Shown here in pieces: positions 26,024 through 33,832 of a DNA stretch of 64,000 nt; the first letter of the stretch is position 1, and each line of letters starts with the position of its first letter. Below the pieces are notes generated by a model that searched no databases, had not been told where the DNA came from, and saw nothing but the letters and a program-made list of their open reading frames with translations. Source of the DNA: Pseudarthrobacter sp. SSS035 (GTDB lineage: Bacteria; Actinomycetota; Actinomycetes; Actinomycetales; Micrococcaceae); assembly GCF_023273875.1 (NCBI RefSeq), contig NZ_CP096882.1, positions 2,914,001 through 2,978,000 of the forward strand, in the 5' to 3' direction. The position numbers were made by a program, and so were the translations under genes.

Positions 26024-26281
26024 TTAGCTGTTTTCCGGCTTGGCCAGGCTGTCTGGGTCCTCTTCCTTGGCGGGCTCGTCGGAGAGTCCTTCGGGCGTGA
26101 GGTCCAGGTTCTGCGGATCCTGGGGTTGCTCAGCAGCCTCGCCCACTTCGTCGACCTTGGGACTTCCGGTGTCGTCCAGGGCCGGGTTGGAACCCTCGAC
26201 GCCGGTAGGGTCCTTGGTGCCGGGGGCGGGTTCTGCGGTCCCGGGTTCGGTGTTGTCGGGCTGAGTGGTGTCGGTCGGCAT
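26024..26281 (-). CDS. Small acidic low-complexity protein
   Basis: An 85-aa protein very rich in Pro, Asp, Glu, Thr and Gly, with few hydrophobic residues, likely disordered. I do not recognise a family. ATG 26281 is preceded by AGAGAGGGA. Its codon use resembles the neighbours and it has a clear start and stop, but a short biased frame like this could still be non-coding. Confidence 0.6.
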   Translation of the reverse strand: MPTDTTQPDNTEPGTAEPAPGTKDPTGVEGSNPALDDTGSPKVDEVGEAAEQPQDPQNLDLTPEGLSDEPAKEEDPDSLAKPENS

Positions 26282-26377
26282 GGAAGTCCCTCTCTGCGTA
26301 GTGCAACGTGTCCGCCGACTCTAAGCGCCTGCCGCGGCTGACGCAACGGCAGGCGCGGGGTGAGCCGGTCCGCAGCC

Positions 26378-26500
26378 TCAGCCCTGACGGGCCTTCATCC
26401 GCGGGTTCTTCTTGTTGATCACAAAGGTGCGGCCCCGGCGTCGGACGATCTGGGCGCCGGGAACCTTCTTCAGGGCGCGGAGGGAATTTCTGACTTTCAT
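26378..26500 (-). CDS. rpmJ: 50S ribosomal protein L36, Cys-less (zinc-independent) paralogue
   Basis: The 40-aa protein is recognisably L36 ([20 protein letters not shown], ending [12 protein letters not shown]) but has no Cys, so it lacks the zinc ribbon of the normal form. Such C-minus paralogues replace the zinc-binding protein when zinc is scarce. AAGGAG sits upstream of the ATG. It follows the COG0523-like gene on the same strand, behind a Zur-like box, so zinc-dependent regulation is likely. Confidence 0.93.
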   Translation of the reverse strand: MKVRNSLRALKKVPGAQIVRRRGRTFVINKKNPRMKARQG

Positions 26501-26574
26501 GGGTTTGCTCCTTGTTGTTGGTGGCGGTTGGAGGTTTACGGTTGCGGGTAGGTGCAGCGTGAAGCCGGGGCCGT

Positions 26575-27690
26575 TCAGGACGGGGCGGGGTCGAGCTGGA
26601 ACGGGTCGGTCAGACCGGCGAACCCGGCCTCCATTTCCGCATCGGTGAGTTCGCAGGCGGAGAGCAGTTGCGCAATTTCCGCCGGGTCCATGCCTTCCCC
26701 GGTCGCGGCCAGCACGCTTCCGCGGTCCCCGTGTTCCGGATGCCAGTCCAGGTGGGCGTCCACATGGTTGAGGGGATCGGGCGCGGCGCCCGCGTCCTGG
26801 TCTGCCAGCCACGGCCCGGTATTTTCGAGCCAGACACGCGGGCCGATGCCCTGGATGGCGATCCGGCACTGCGGTGCGGCGGCGATCCAAAGGCGTCCCC
26901 GCAACCAGCAGCACCCTTCCGCGAGGGACGCCAGGGCGTGCCGGAACCGCTCAGGGTGCAGCGGCCGTTGGGCCCGGTGGGTGACGGTAGTGAAGGGTGA
27001 CGTTGAGGACGACGCCGGGATCCGCACCGAACCGGGGACCGTCCGGCTTAGCGCGTCGTGGTAGTTGTGGCGGCCCGGGCGGATGAGGCCGGCGTTTTCC
27101 GCCACGTCAGCATGAGGGGCCAGTTCCCTGACCAATTGCACGCCGCGAACACGCAGGGCGGGGTCGGCCGGAAACAGGTCCACCTCCGCCAGCAGGACGG
27201 TGTCATTGAACGATAGCTCGCCGATAAGGAATTCACCCGCAGTGCGCTGGTCCTCCGGGACCGGCGTGAACCCGGACTCAAAGAGGGTGTGGTGGTCCCA
27301 AATGTGGTCCTCCAGCGTGTCAGGGGCGCAGGCAAGGACAGCGGAATCAATCGTCACCGGGCGGGAGAGGCCACGCCGCAGGGCGCCGATCGCTGCCTCC
27401 GCGGACACGGCCGGAGGGAGCCCGATGATGGCCTGGGTCTCCCCGCGTTCCAGCAGCCGCTCGATGGTGGGCACGAGGTCCAGCCGCACGGTGCAGCTCA
27501 GGCAGCCGTGTTCCAGCTGCGTCTCGGCGCGCTCCACAAGCCCGGACTGGCTGGAGATCCGGCGGATGACCACGCCGTTCTCCAACAGGTCGTGCAGGAC
27601 CACCACGGCGCCGGGATTGGCCGCGGCCGCGTCTTGGCAGGCTTGCTGGCGGCACAGAGCGTCCAGGGAGCTGATCACAGTGATATGCAT
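26575..27690 (-). CDS. COG0523 (CobW/YciC-like) protein lacking a Walker A loop
   Basis: The 371-aa protein has the metal-binding motif GCLSCTVR (near residues 67-74, the GCxxC motif of COG0523) and the CobW C-terminal domain ([32 protein letters not shown]). The N-terminus, [17 protein letters not shown], replaces the usual GxxGxGKT loop, so GTP binding as in normal COG0523 metallochaperones is doubtful. Similar Walker-less forms are known in actinobacteria, so this is probably not a broken gene. ATG 27690 is chosen; a longer frame would cover the Zur box. A role in zinc allocation under starvation is inferred. Confidence 0.85.
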   Translation of the reverse strand: MHITVISSLDALCRQQACQDAAAANPGAVVVLHDLLENGVVIRRISSQSGLVERAETQLEHGCLSCTVRLDLVPTIERLLERGETQAIIGLPPAVSAEAAIGALRRGLSRPVTIDSAVLACAPDTLEDHIWDHHTLFESGFTPVPEDQRTAGEFLIGELSFNDTVLLAEVDLFPADPALRVRGVQLVRELAPHADVAENAGLIRPGRHNYHDALSRTVPGSVRIPASSSTSPFTTVTHRAQRPLHPERFRHALASLAEGCCWLRGRLWIAAAPQCRIAIQGIGPRVWLENTGPWLADQDAGAAPDPLNHVDAHLDWHPEHGDRGSVLAATGEGMDPAEIAQLLSACELTDAEMEAGFAGLTDPFQLDPAPS

Positions 27691-27702
27691 GCCGATCACT
27701 CT

Positions 27703-27715
27703 AATGAGAATCATT
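27703..27715. promoter_or_regulatory. Zur-type box
   Basis: AATGAGAATCATT is a perfect AATGA-N3-TCATT palindrome within an AT-rich patch, 13 bp upstream of the COG0523-like start. It resembles actinobacterial Zur sites, and the downstream genes are typical Zur targets. Confidence 0.8.
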
Positions 27716-27846
27716 CGCAAAAACAAGTCGCCAAGCTCACGTGCCAGGAGGGCAACTTATAGAGTGGATTCCGGGGAGCGCTGCGCCAGGCTCCAGCACC
27801 ACCCCTCGTCAGCTGTGCCCGCGGCACCAAGGCTTCAGGAGGCCCC

Positions 27847-29001
27847 ATGCTTGTCCTCGTTATCAATTCCGGTTCGTCCTCGCTCAAGTACCAGGTCCGG
27901 GACGTGGCCGCCGGGATTGTGCTGACCGAAGGGCTGATCGAGAAGATCGGCATGGGCAACGGCGGTGATGGCGACGGCGAAATCGAGGGCCCCCGGGACC
28001 ATGCGGAGGCGCTGGAACTGGTAGATGCCGCGATCCATGCCGAGCTCGGCGACCTTGAGCTGGCTGCGGTGGGCCACCGCGTGGTGCACGGCGGCGAACG
28101 TTTCGCCGAGCCGGTGCTGATCGACAACGAGATCACCCGCGCCATCGAGCGCCTCAATCCGCTGGCGCCGCTGCACAACCCCGCCAACGTCCTGGGCATC
28201 CGCGCCATCAGCAGGAAGTGGCCGGACCTGCCGCAGGTGGCCGTGTTCGACACCGCTTTCCACCGCACCCTGCCCGAGCACGCGTGGCGCTACGCCGTCC
28301 CGGACGAGCTCTACACGAACCACGGCATCCGCCGCTATGGCTTCCACGGCACCTCGCACGAGTACGTCACCCACCGCGCCGCCGCGCTGCTGGACGTGCC
28401 CGTGGACGAGTTCGACGGCGTGATCGCCCACCTGGGGAACGGCGCCTCCGTCACGGCCATCCGCCGCGGTCATTCGGTGGACACGTCCATGGGCTTCACC
28501 CCGCTGGAGGGCCTGGTCATGGGCACCCGCTCAGGCGACCTCGATCCCTCCATCCTGGTATTCCTCGGCCGGATCGGGTGGACGCCGGAGGACATCGACG
28601 CCATGCTCAACCGCGAATCGGGGCTGAAGGGGATCGCCGGGAACAACGACATGCGCTCGGTGGTGGAGGCGTCAGAGGCTGGCGACGCCAAGGCTTCAAT
28701 GGCGCTCGCGGTCACGTCCTACCGGCTGGCAAAGTACATCGGCGGCTACCACGTGGCCGTCGGGGGTGCCAAGGCCCTCGTGTTCACGGCGGGGATCGGC
28801 GAAAACTCGCACCAGTTCCGCGCACTGGTGACTGACAGGCTGCATGCGCTGGGTATAGAGCTCGACGCCGGCCTGAACAGTCAGCGGTCCAAGGAACCGC
28901 GGGTGATTTCCTCGGCAGCGTCCGTCATTCCCGTTTTGGTGGTGCCCACCGACGAGGAGCGCGCCATCGCAGAAGCAACTGCCGCCGTCGTCGGTGGTTG
29001 A
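27847..29001 (+). CDS. ackA: Acetate kinase
   Basis: The 384-aa kinase interconverts acetyl phosphate plus ADP and acetate plus ATP. It has the start motif VLVINSGSSSLKYQV, the middle signature HRVVHGGERF, and GTRSGDLDPSILVFL and FTAGIGENS. Length is normal. It completes the pta-ackA pathway although the two genes are 1.9 kb apart with minus-strand genes between. Its last codons GTC-GGT-GGT-TGA coincide with the start of a REP element, which provides the stop. Confidence 0.96.
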   Translation: MLVLVINSGSSSLKYQVRDVAAGIVLTEGLIEKIGMGNGGDGDGEIEGPRDHAEALELVDAAIHAELGDLELAAVGHRVVHGGERFAEPVLIDNEITRAIERLNPLAPLHNPANVLGIRAISRKWPDLPQVAVFDTAFHRTLPEHAWRYAVPDELYTNHGIRRYGFHGTSHEYVTHRAAALLDVPVDEFDGVIAHLGNGASVTAIRRGHSVDTSMGFTPLEGLVMGTRSGDLDPSILVFLGRIGWTPEDIDAMLNRESGLKGIAGNNDMRSVVEASEAGDAKASMALAVTSYRLAKYIGGYHVAVGGAKALVFTAGIGENSHQFRALVTDRLHALGIELDAGLNSQRSKEPRVISSAASVIPVLVVPTDEERAIAEATAAVVGG

Positions 29002-29040
29002 GCCTGTCGAAACCCGTATCTCGGCGAGTTCGATCACCGG
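28993..29040. repeat. REP element overlapping the ackA stop
   Basis: GGTGGTTGAGCCTGTCGAAA starts at 28993; the TGA within it (28999-29001) is the ackA stop codon. The second arm (CGAGTTCGATCACCGG, ending 29040) is diverged. Confidence 0.85.
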
Positions 29041-29061
29041 GCTGCGGGGTAGCCTCAGTTC

Positions 29062-29619
29062 ATGCCTGAGATCACTTTGCCCCTCCGCACCGAGCGGCTC
29101 ATCCTGCGCCGGTTCGAAGCTGCGGACCTGGACGCCTTCCATGCCTACCATTCGCTGCCCGAAACGGCCCGCTTCCTGCCGGGGGAGGCCAAGAGCTACA
29201 CCAAGTGCATGGAGTCCGTGGGCAAGTACGCCAACTTCGTCTTCGAAAAGGAGAACGACTGGGTATGCCTGGCCATCGAGGCGAAGGGATCGCCGGGGCT
29301 GCTGGGCGAAGTGGTGCTGAAGTGGCTTCCGGGGCGCGGCCAGGGCGAAGTCGGATGGACCCTGGCGCCGGCCGCGCGGGGCAAGGGCTACGGGGCAGAG
29401 GCCGCGGATGCGGTGCTGAAGCTGGGGTTCGAGGAGCTGGGGATGCACCGGATCGAGGCAAAGCTCGACGCCCTGAACACCGCCTCCGCCGCCCTGTGCG
29501 AACGGCTGGGCATGCGGTTGGAAGCCCGGCTGGTGGACAAGTGGCACTACAAAGGCCAGTGGGCCACCGAGGTGTTCTACGGGATCCTCGAGGACGAATG
29601 GCGGGCGCAGCGCCCGTAG
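29062..29619 (+). CDS. GNAT N-acetyltransferase (RimJ-like)
   Basis: The 185-aa protein has LRTERLILRRFEAADLDAFH at the N-terminus, the GEVGWTLAPAARGKGYGAEA acetyl-CoA loop and the HRIEAKLDALNTASAALCER segment, all typical of RimJ/RimL-type acetyltransferases. The acceptor is unknown. It lies 60 bp after ackA, past a REP element. Confidence 0.88.
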   Translation: MPEITLPLRTERLILRRFEAADLDAFHAYHSLPETARFLPGEAKSYTKCMESVGKYANFVFEKENDWVCLAIEAKGSPGLLGEVVLKWLPGRGQGEVGWTLAPAARGKGYGAEAADAVLKLGFEELGMHRIEAKLDALNTASAALCERLGMRLEARLVDKWHYKGQWATEVFYGILEDEWRAQRP

Positions 29620-29725
29620 GTGAAACGAATGGCCATTGACGGCCTCAAGCGCCGGGCACAGACTTTTCCTGTGCCTAGCTGCCGGCCGTGCCGCGCTGGC
29701 AACAGGCGTGTCCAAGGAGAATCCG

Positions 29726-30193
29726 ATGCCCACCGTGGAAGAAAACGTCTACATTGCCCGCCCGCCACAGGAAGTCTTCAATTTCCTGTCAAAGGGCGAA
29801 AACATTCCAGTCTGGGACTCCTCGGCGGTCCATGCCGAAACGGTCGGGACCGAGCCCGTTGCGGTCGGCACCCGGGTCAAGGGCGCCAGCAAGGTGGTGG
29901 GCAGGAAGTTCGACTGGACAACGGAGGTCATCGAATTCCAGCCTCCAACCCGCTTTGTATCCCGCTCGGTGGAAGGAAAGCTGGAATTCACTGTCACCAA
30001 TGTCCTGGAACCTGAGGGTGACGGGACCCGCCTGAACTTCCGGATCGATGCGGCATCTGGCCTGGGCGGGGTGTTCGGCAAACTGGCCGATCGGTTCGTG
30101 GAACAAGCCCAGGCCAGGACGGTCCGCGCCAATCTCGAGACACTGGCCGAACTGCTGGCCGAGCACCCGGAATACGGCAGGGATGACGGCTGA
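29726..30193 (+). CDS. SRPBCC (START-like) family protein
   Basis: The 155-aa protein is an SRPBCC ligand-pocket domain (VYIARPPQEVFNFLSKGENI at the start; C-terminal long helix VEQAQARTVRANLETLAELL). ATG 29726 is preceded by AAGGAGA at 5 bp. The function is unknown. It is convergent with the S9 peptidase gene across a REP element. Confidence 0.82.
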   Translation: MPTVEENVYIARPPQEVFNFLSKGENIPVWDSSAVHAETVGTEPVAVGTRVKGASKVVGRKFDWTTEVIEFQPPTRFVSRSVEGKLEFTVTNVLEPEGDGTRLNFRIDAASGLGGVFGKLADRFVEQAQARTVRANLETLAELLAEHPEYGRDDG

Positions 30194-30200
30194 GCCGCGA

Positions 30201-30264
30201 GATCCGGGTTTCGACAGGCTCGATCACCGGATTCGGCCCGGTGATCGAGCCTGTCGAGATCCAG
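30201..30264. repeat. REP element, perfect inverted pair
   Basis: Arms at 30212-30230 and 30238-30256 (CGACAGGCTCGATCACCGG and its complement) are a perfect 19-bp inverted repeat with a 7-nt spacer. It fills the gap between two convergent genes. Confidence 0.92.
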
Positions 30265-30276
30265 GGGTCCGATGGC

Positions 30277-32517
30277 TTATTTGAGGCCGGCCCCGGGCAG
30301 CAGGTCCTGGGCGCCGAGGGAATCGGCGATGAACGCGTAGTCCCACGCCCGCTCGCGCCACTGGACATAGCGCCCGGACGCGCCGCCGTGGCCGCCGTCC
30401 ATCTCGATCTTCATCACCACGGGCTCCGTGCCGGTGGTCTTGTTCCGCAGTTCCTGGACCCACTTGGCCGGCTCCACGTAGAGCACGCGGGTGTCATTGA
30501 ACGAGGTCACCGCAGCCACCTTGGGGTAAGCAACTGAATGCACGTTCTCGTACGGCGAATAGGACTTCATGTAGGCGTACACGTCGGGATCCGTGATGGG
30601 GTTGCCCCATTCCTCCCATTCCAGGGCGGACAGCGGAAGCTCCGGGTCCAGGATGGTGGTGAGGGCATCCACGAACGGCACCTGCGCCACCACCGCGGCG
30701 TACTTTTCCGGTGCCAGGTTGGCCACGGCACCCATCAGCAGACCGCCCGCAGAGCCGCCCAGCGCCGCAATCCGGGTCGGATCCACCCAGCCGGACTTGG
30801 CCAGCCAGTCGGTGGCGTCCACAAAGTCGGTGAAGGTGTTCTTTTTGGTGAGCTTCTTGCCGTCCTCATACCAGTGCCGGCCCAGCTCGCCGCCGCCGCG
30901 GATGTGCGCGATCACAAACACCAAGCCGCGGTCCAACAGTGACAGCCGCGCGATGCCGAAACCGGGATCCATGCTCAGCTCGTAGGAGCCGTACCCGTAG
31001 ACCAGGCCCGCCGCCGTCGAATCCTGTTTCACGTTCTTGTGCCGCAGCACAGACAGTGGGATCCGCGTGCCGTCCGAGGCGTCGGCCCATTCGCGGGTGG
31101 CCACGTAGTCGCTGCCGTCGTAGCCGCCCAGCACCGGGCTTTCCTTGCGGAGCAGCAGTTCGCCGGCGGGCTGCGCCGGGGTGGGCAGCACAAAGTCGTA
31201 GACGCGCGACGGCGTGAAGTAGGACGTGTAGCCCAGCCGGATGACCGGGGCTTCGTAGTCCGAACCGCCGACGCCGGCTGTGTACAGCTCCTCGTCGAAC
31301 GCGGGCTCCACCGGAGCTTCTTGCGCGGGTGTACCGAGGGCGGCCAGCCCCATCACCTGGACGCGCTCGATGGTGTCCTTGCGGACGGACACAATCAGGT
31401 GCGTGGAGGTGACGCCGGCACCGTTGACGCGGACGTCGTCGGAGTGCTCGACGACGGTACTCCAGTGCTGCTCCGCCAACGGCTTGGTGAGTTCGGCGGG
31501 GTGCACCAGGGAGACCATGGAGTTGATGGCACCGCGGTTGTGGGTGAGCAGAATGCGTTCTGATTTTCCGCCGTCAGGACCGGTGAGCAGGAATGGCTCG
31601 GCCTCGTAGAGGACGCGTTCGTCCCGCGAAATCACCGTGGTGAGGGCCGCCGTCGGGTCATCAAAACGCAGCAGGCGGGTCTCGCTGTACTCGGAGCAGC
31701 CGATGCCCAGCACGAGGTGCCGCCTGTCAGAGGAGAGCTCAAAGCCCAGCCACATGGCGACGTCGTCCTCCTGGTAAATCACCTCATCGTCGGTGACCGG
31801 CGTGCCCAGGACGTGGGACTTGACCTGGTATGGGCGCCACGAATCGTCCACCACGGTGTAGAAAATGCGCGTGCCGTCGGGGGAGAAGCTGACGCCGTAG
31901 AAGATGTTCTCAATGACGTCCGGCAGGAGTTCACCCGTGCGGAGGTCCTTGATGCGGAGGGTAAAACGTTCGTCGCCGGAGTTGTCCACGGCGTAGGCGT
32001 AAAGGGTTCCGTCCACCGTGACGGCCGAGCCGCCCACCGAGAAGAACGGCTTGCCTTCGGCTTCAATGTTGCCGTCCAGCAGCACTTCCTCGCCGGGAAT
32101 GTCGACGCCGGCCTCCACTGCGGGGGGAGTCCAGTCGGCCACGGGGTTGCCGGAGTCCTGGGCACGGACGCGGCACTGGATGCCGTACTCCTTGCCCTCT
32201 ACCGAGCGGCTGAAGTACCACCAGCCGTCCTTGCGGTTTGGGACAGACAGGTCTGTCTCCTGCGTGCGGCCCTTGATTTCCTGGAAGATGGCCTCGCGCA
32301 GCGGCTCCTGGTGGGCGGTGACGGCCTCCTGGTAGGCGTTCTCGGCCTTCAGGTGCTCAACCACTTCGGCGGATTCCTTCTCGCGCAGCCACTCGTAGTT
32401 GTCCACGAAAGTGTCGCCGTGGTGCGTCCGCTCGTGCGGGACCTTCTTGGCCACTGGGGGCGTGGGGGAGGAGGCGGCGGACGAAGTGGCGGAATCCTGC
32501 AGCGGAGTCTGGGTCAT
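30277..32517 (-). CDS. ptrB: S9 family oligopeptidase B (protease II)
   Basis: The 746-aa serine peptidase has an N-terminal beta-propeller (about residues 80-440) and a C-terminal alpha/beta hydrolase domain. The Ser is in GGSAGGLLMG, the Asp in FNDTRVLYVEPAKW and the His in DGGHGGASG. RGGGELGRHWYEDGK is a family hallmark. It cleaves short peptides after basic residues, probably in the cytoplasm, as no signal peptide is present. The Ser-rich N-terminus is variable in the family. It is a single gene. Confidence 0.94.
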   Translation of the reverse strand: MTQTPLQDSATSSAASSPTPPVAKKVPHERTHHGDTFVDNYEWLREKESAEVVEHLKAENAYQEAVTAHQEPLREAIFQEIKGRTQETDLSVPNRKDGWWYFSRSVEGKEYGIQCRVRAQDSGNPVADWTPPAVEAGVDIPGEEVLLDGNIEAEGKPFFSVGGSAVTVDGTLYAYAVDNSGDERFTLRIKDLRTGELLPDVIENIFYGVSFSPDGTRIFYTVVDDSWRPYQVKSHVLGTPVTDDEVIYQEDDVAMWLGFELSSDRRHLVLGIGCSEYSETRLLRFDDPTAALTTVISRDERVLYEAEPFLLTGPDGGKSERILLTHNRGAINSMVSLVHPAELTKPLAEQHWSTVVEHSDDVRVNGAGVTSTHLIVSVRKDTIERVQVMGLAALGTPAQEAPVEPAFDEELYTAGVGGSDYEAPVIRLGYTSYFTPSRVYDFVLPTPAQPAGELLLRKESPVLGGYDGSDYVATREWADASDGTRIPLSVLRHKNVKQDSTAAGLVYGYGSYELSMDPGFGIARLSLLDRGLVFVIAHIRGGGELGRHWYEDGKKLTKKNTFTDFVDATDWLAKSGWVDPTRIAALGGSAGGLLMGAVANLAPEKYAAVVAQVPFVDALTTILDPELPLSALEWEEWGNPITDPDVYAYMKSYSPYENVHSVAYPKVAAVTSFNDTRVLYVEPAKWVQELRNKTTGTEPVVMKIEMDGGHGGASGRYVQWRERAWDYAFIADSLGAQDLLPGAGLK

Positions 32518-32587
32518 GCCTTCAATATATAGAGCCGGGCGGACAAAATGGCCGCCGTTCGCTACCGGGGTAGCGCCCTCCGGCCCT

Positions 32588-32648
32588 GTTGATCTATCAC
32601 TTGTGGGCCCTAAACCGGGGGCAAAGCGACTGTAAGTGATTGATCAAC
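32588..32648. repeat. Inverted repeat of the GTTGATCTATCACT family
   Basis: Arm GTTGATCTATCACTTGT (32588-32604) pairs imperfectly with GTAAGTGATTGATCAAC (32632-32648). It shares its first 14 bp with the element at 17792-17851. It lies upstream of the oligopeptidase start, on the side of the orphan RNA unit. Confidence 0.8.
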
Positions 32649-32694
32649 GGAGCAGCCGGGCCGGGCGGGCCGCTAAGTTACCGGCCGGAACCCC

Positions 32695-32723
32695 TTGAAC
32701 CGTCCTCCGCCGGGTGCTAGAAC
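32695..32723 (+). promoter_or_regulatory. Probable sigma70-type promoter of an orphan transcript
   Basis: TTGAAC (32695-32700), a 17-bp spacer, and TAGAAC (32718-32723). With a perfect intrinsic terminator 120 bp further on and no convincing gene between, it suggests a short RNA. Confidence 0.5.
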
Positions 32724-32729
32724 GGCATT

Positions 32730-32877
32730 ACCGGGAGGATCCGGACGCGTTCTTTTTCATCTGCCTTTATAGGGCGGTTAGCCGTTTCGGCACGCCACAG
32801 CGCCAGCCAGCGCATCGGCAGTCTGCGGGCGACCCTTCCGATACGGTGGTCCCCGGCCTCGCCGGGGACCACTTTTT
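32730..32877 (+). ncRNA. Candidate small RNA or transcription-attenuating leader
   Basis: In the 471-bp gap 32518-32988 the only coherent unit is a promoter-like pair ending at 32723 and an intrinsic terminator at 32846-32877. The implied RNA is about 150 nt. Small internal hairpins are visible (CCGG-N6-CCGG near 32731-32744; GCCG-TTT-CGGC near 32780). I do not recognise 6S, SRP, tmRNA, RNase P or a known riboswitch. It may instead be a leader for the 138-aa gene at 32989, 112 bp beyond the terminator. The boundaries are estimates. Confidence 0.4.
32846..32877 (+). terminator. Intrinsic terminator without an assigned gene
   Basis: A perfect 12-bp stem GTGGTCCCCGGC / GCCGGGGACCAC with a 3-nt loop, followed directly by TTTTT (32873-32877). 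It is the most canonical intrinsic terminator in the window. Confidence 0.88.
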
Positions 32878-32988
32878 CGCGCCCCTGGCAATGCTGTTGT
32901 GGCTTGCCACAGAAGGCTGAGCAGGGACCTTGACAGGGCGTCATAATCGCGGGCTAATTGGAAGCACTCTTAGTAATTTTTGGGGGCG

Positions 32989-33405
32989 ATGATGCGAAAC
33001 CTAATTCCGAAAGGCATCCTCCGGAAGGTGCTCCTGCCGCCCACGTACGGCTTGCACCTGACACGGGGCGCTGAGTTCACGGTGCTCTCCGTCGAAGTCT
33101 GGAGCACGTGCCTGGTGGTCAACATCCACGTGGAGTCCGCTGCCGGGAGGGCCATCCCGGAAATTGCCATCGAAGACCATTGGGGCACGCAATACACGTT
33201 CCGGGACTCGGCCAGTGTGGGCTCGCGGAACCTGCAGGTATTCACCCCGTCCGTGCCGCCCGGCACCAGAAGCCTGACCATCAGGTCCACGGACGACGCC
33301 AACGCTCGCCTGGTGGTGAGCTTCGCCGTCCCGCTGATGCGGGAAGCCGGCGAAGCAGCCAAGGCGCCGGTTTCCCGACCGGTCCGACTGCGCCGGCCGG
33401 CCTAG
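32989..33405 (+). CDS. Hypothetical protein, about 138 aa
   Basis: I do not recognise this protein. It starts at ATG 32989 (or 32992; GGGGG just upstream; a TTG at 32980 is also in frame). The sequence has alternating hydrophobic strands (LTRGAEFTVLSVEVWSTCLV, GTRSLTIRSTDDANARLVV), suggesting a beta-sandwich, with no signal peptide or membrane helix. The C-terminus is Pro/Arg-rich. Its coding pattern is similar to the neighbours. An intrinsic terminator lies 112 bp upstream and could make it subject to read-through control. Confidence 0.7.
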   Translation: MMRNLIPKGILRKVLLPPTYGLHLTRGAEFTVLSVEVWSTCLVVNIHVESAAGRAIPEIAIEDHWGTQYTFRDSASVGSRNLQVFTPSVPPGTRSLTIRSTDDANARLVVSFAVPLMREAGEAAKAPVSRPVRLRRPA

Positions 33406-33431
33406 AAGCAGGCCAATCAAGTACGCACTTA

Positions 33432-33485
33432 CTGCAGGGATTGAGAGAGCGTTCGGGAAATTTCTGCAGGAAGTGAGAGAGCGTT
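33432..33485. repeat. Direct repeat with the GAGAGAGCGTT word, 32-bp period
   Basis: CTGCAGG followed by TGAGAGAGCGTT appears from 33432 and again from 33464. It is the same GAGAGAGCGT word as the cluster after paaZ, here in direct rather than inverted orientation. Confidence 0.8.
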
Positions 33486-33551
33486 GGTGGGCGCGCGGGG
33501 GTATCCTGATCACGCAAAGGCGTACCCGCCCAGCGTGAGAGGGGAAGTTCC

Positions 33552-33749
33552 ATGACCATCCCGCCAGTGCACGAACCAGAGCCGTTCCCGCCGGAACCAG
33601 GGCCGGACCCCTTCAATCCGGAGCCCACCCATCCCGGCCACCCGGGACCGGACAGGCCCAGCCCCATCCCGACGCCGGAACCGCCAGGCCCGCTGCCCGT
33701 CCCGGATCCGGGGCCGGCACCGTTGCGCCCGGACCCCACCCGGAGTTAA
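33552..33749 (+). CDS. Small proline-rich protein
   Basis: A 65-aa protein, about 45 percent Pro, with repeated PEP/PxP units (EPEPFPPEPGPDPFNPEP and similar). No signal peptide or membrane segment; likely extended and disordered. GAGAGGGGAAG precedes the ATG and a strong hairpin follows the stop, which supports a real gene. The function is unknown. Confidence 0.65.
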   Translation: MTIPPVHEPEPFPPEPGPDPFNPEPTHPGHPGPDRPSPIPTPEPPGPLPVPDPGPAPLRPDPTRS

Positions 33750-33751
33750 GT

Positions 33752-33799
33752 CACCAATGAAACGGCCCCTGGCACAGCCGGGGGCCGTTTCACTTGGTG
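33752..33799. terminator. Bidirectional hairpin terminator
   Basis: An 18-bp stem CACCAATGAAACGGCCCC (33752-33769) pairs with 33781-33799 with one bulged base. It ends the proline-rich gene on the plus strand and lies after the LCP gene on the minus strand. Confidence 0.85.
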
Positions 33800-33832
33800 C
33801 CCGCTAGTACCCGGACCGTGTTGCCCGGCGTA

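Noticed and set aside
26575..27690. COG0523-like gene as a pseudogene because the Walker A loop is missing
   Set aside because: The frame is full length, the GCxxC motif and C-terminal domain are intact, the start sits correctly behind a Zur box, and I recall similar P-loop-less forms in other actinobacteria.
32730..32877. Assignment of the orphan RNA to 6S, SRP, tmRNA or a known riboswitch
   Set aside because: No diagnostic conserved motif of those families could be read; left as unassigned.
32714..32920. 68-codon frame (MLERHYRED...) across the orphan RNA unit
   Set aside because: It runs through the perfect intrinsic terminator, lacks a ribosome site and has poor codon bias.
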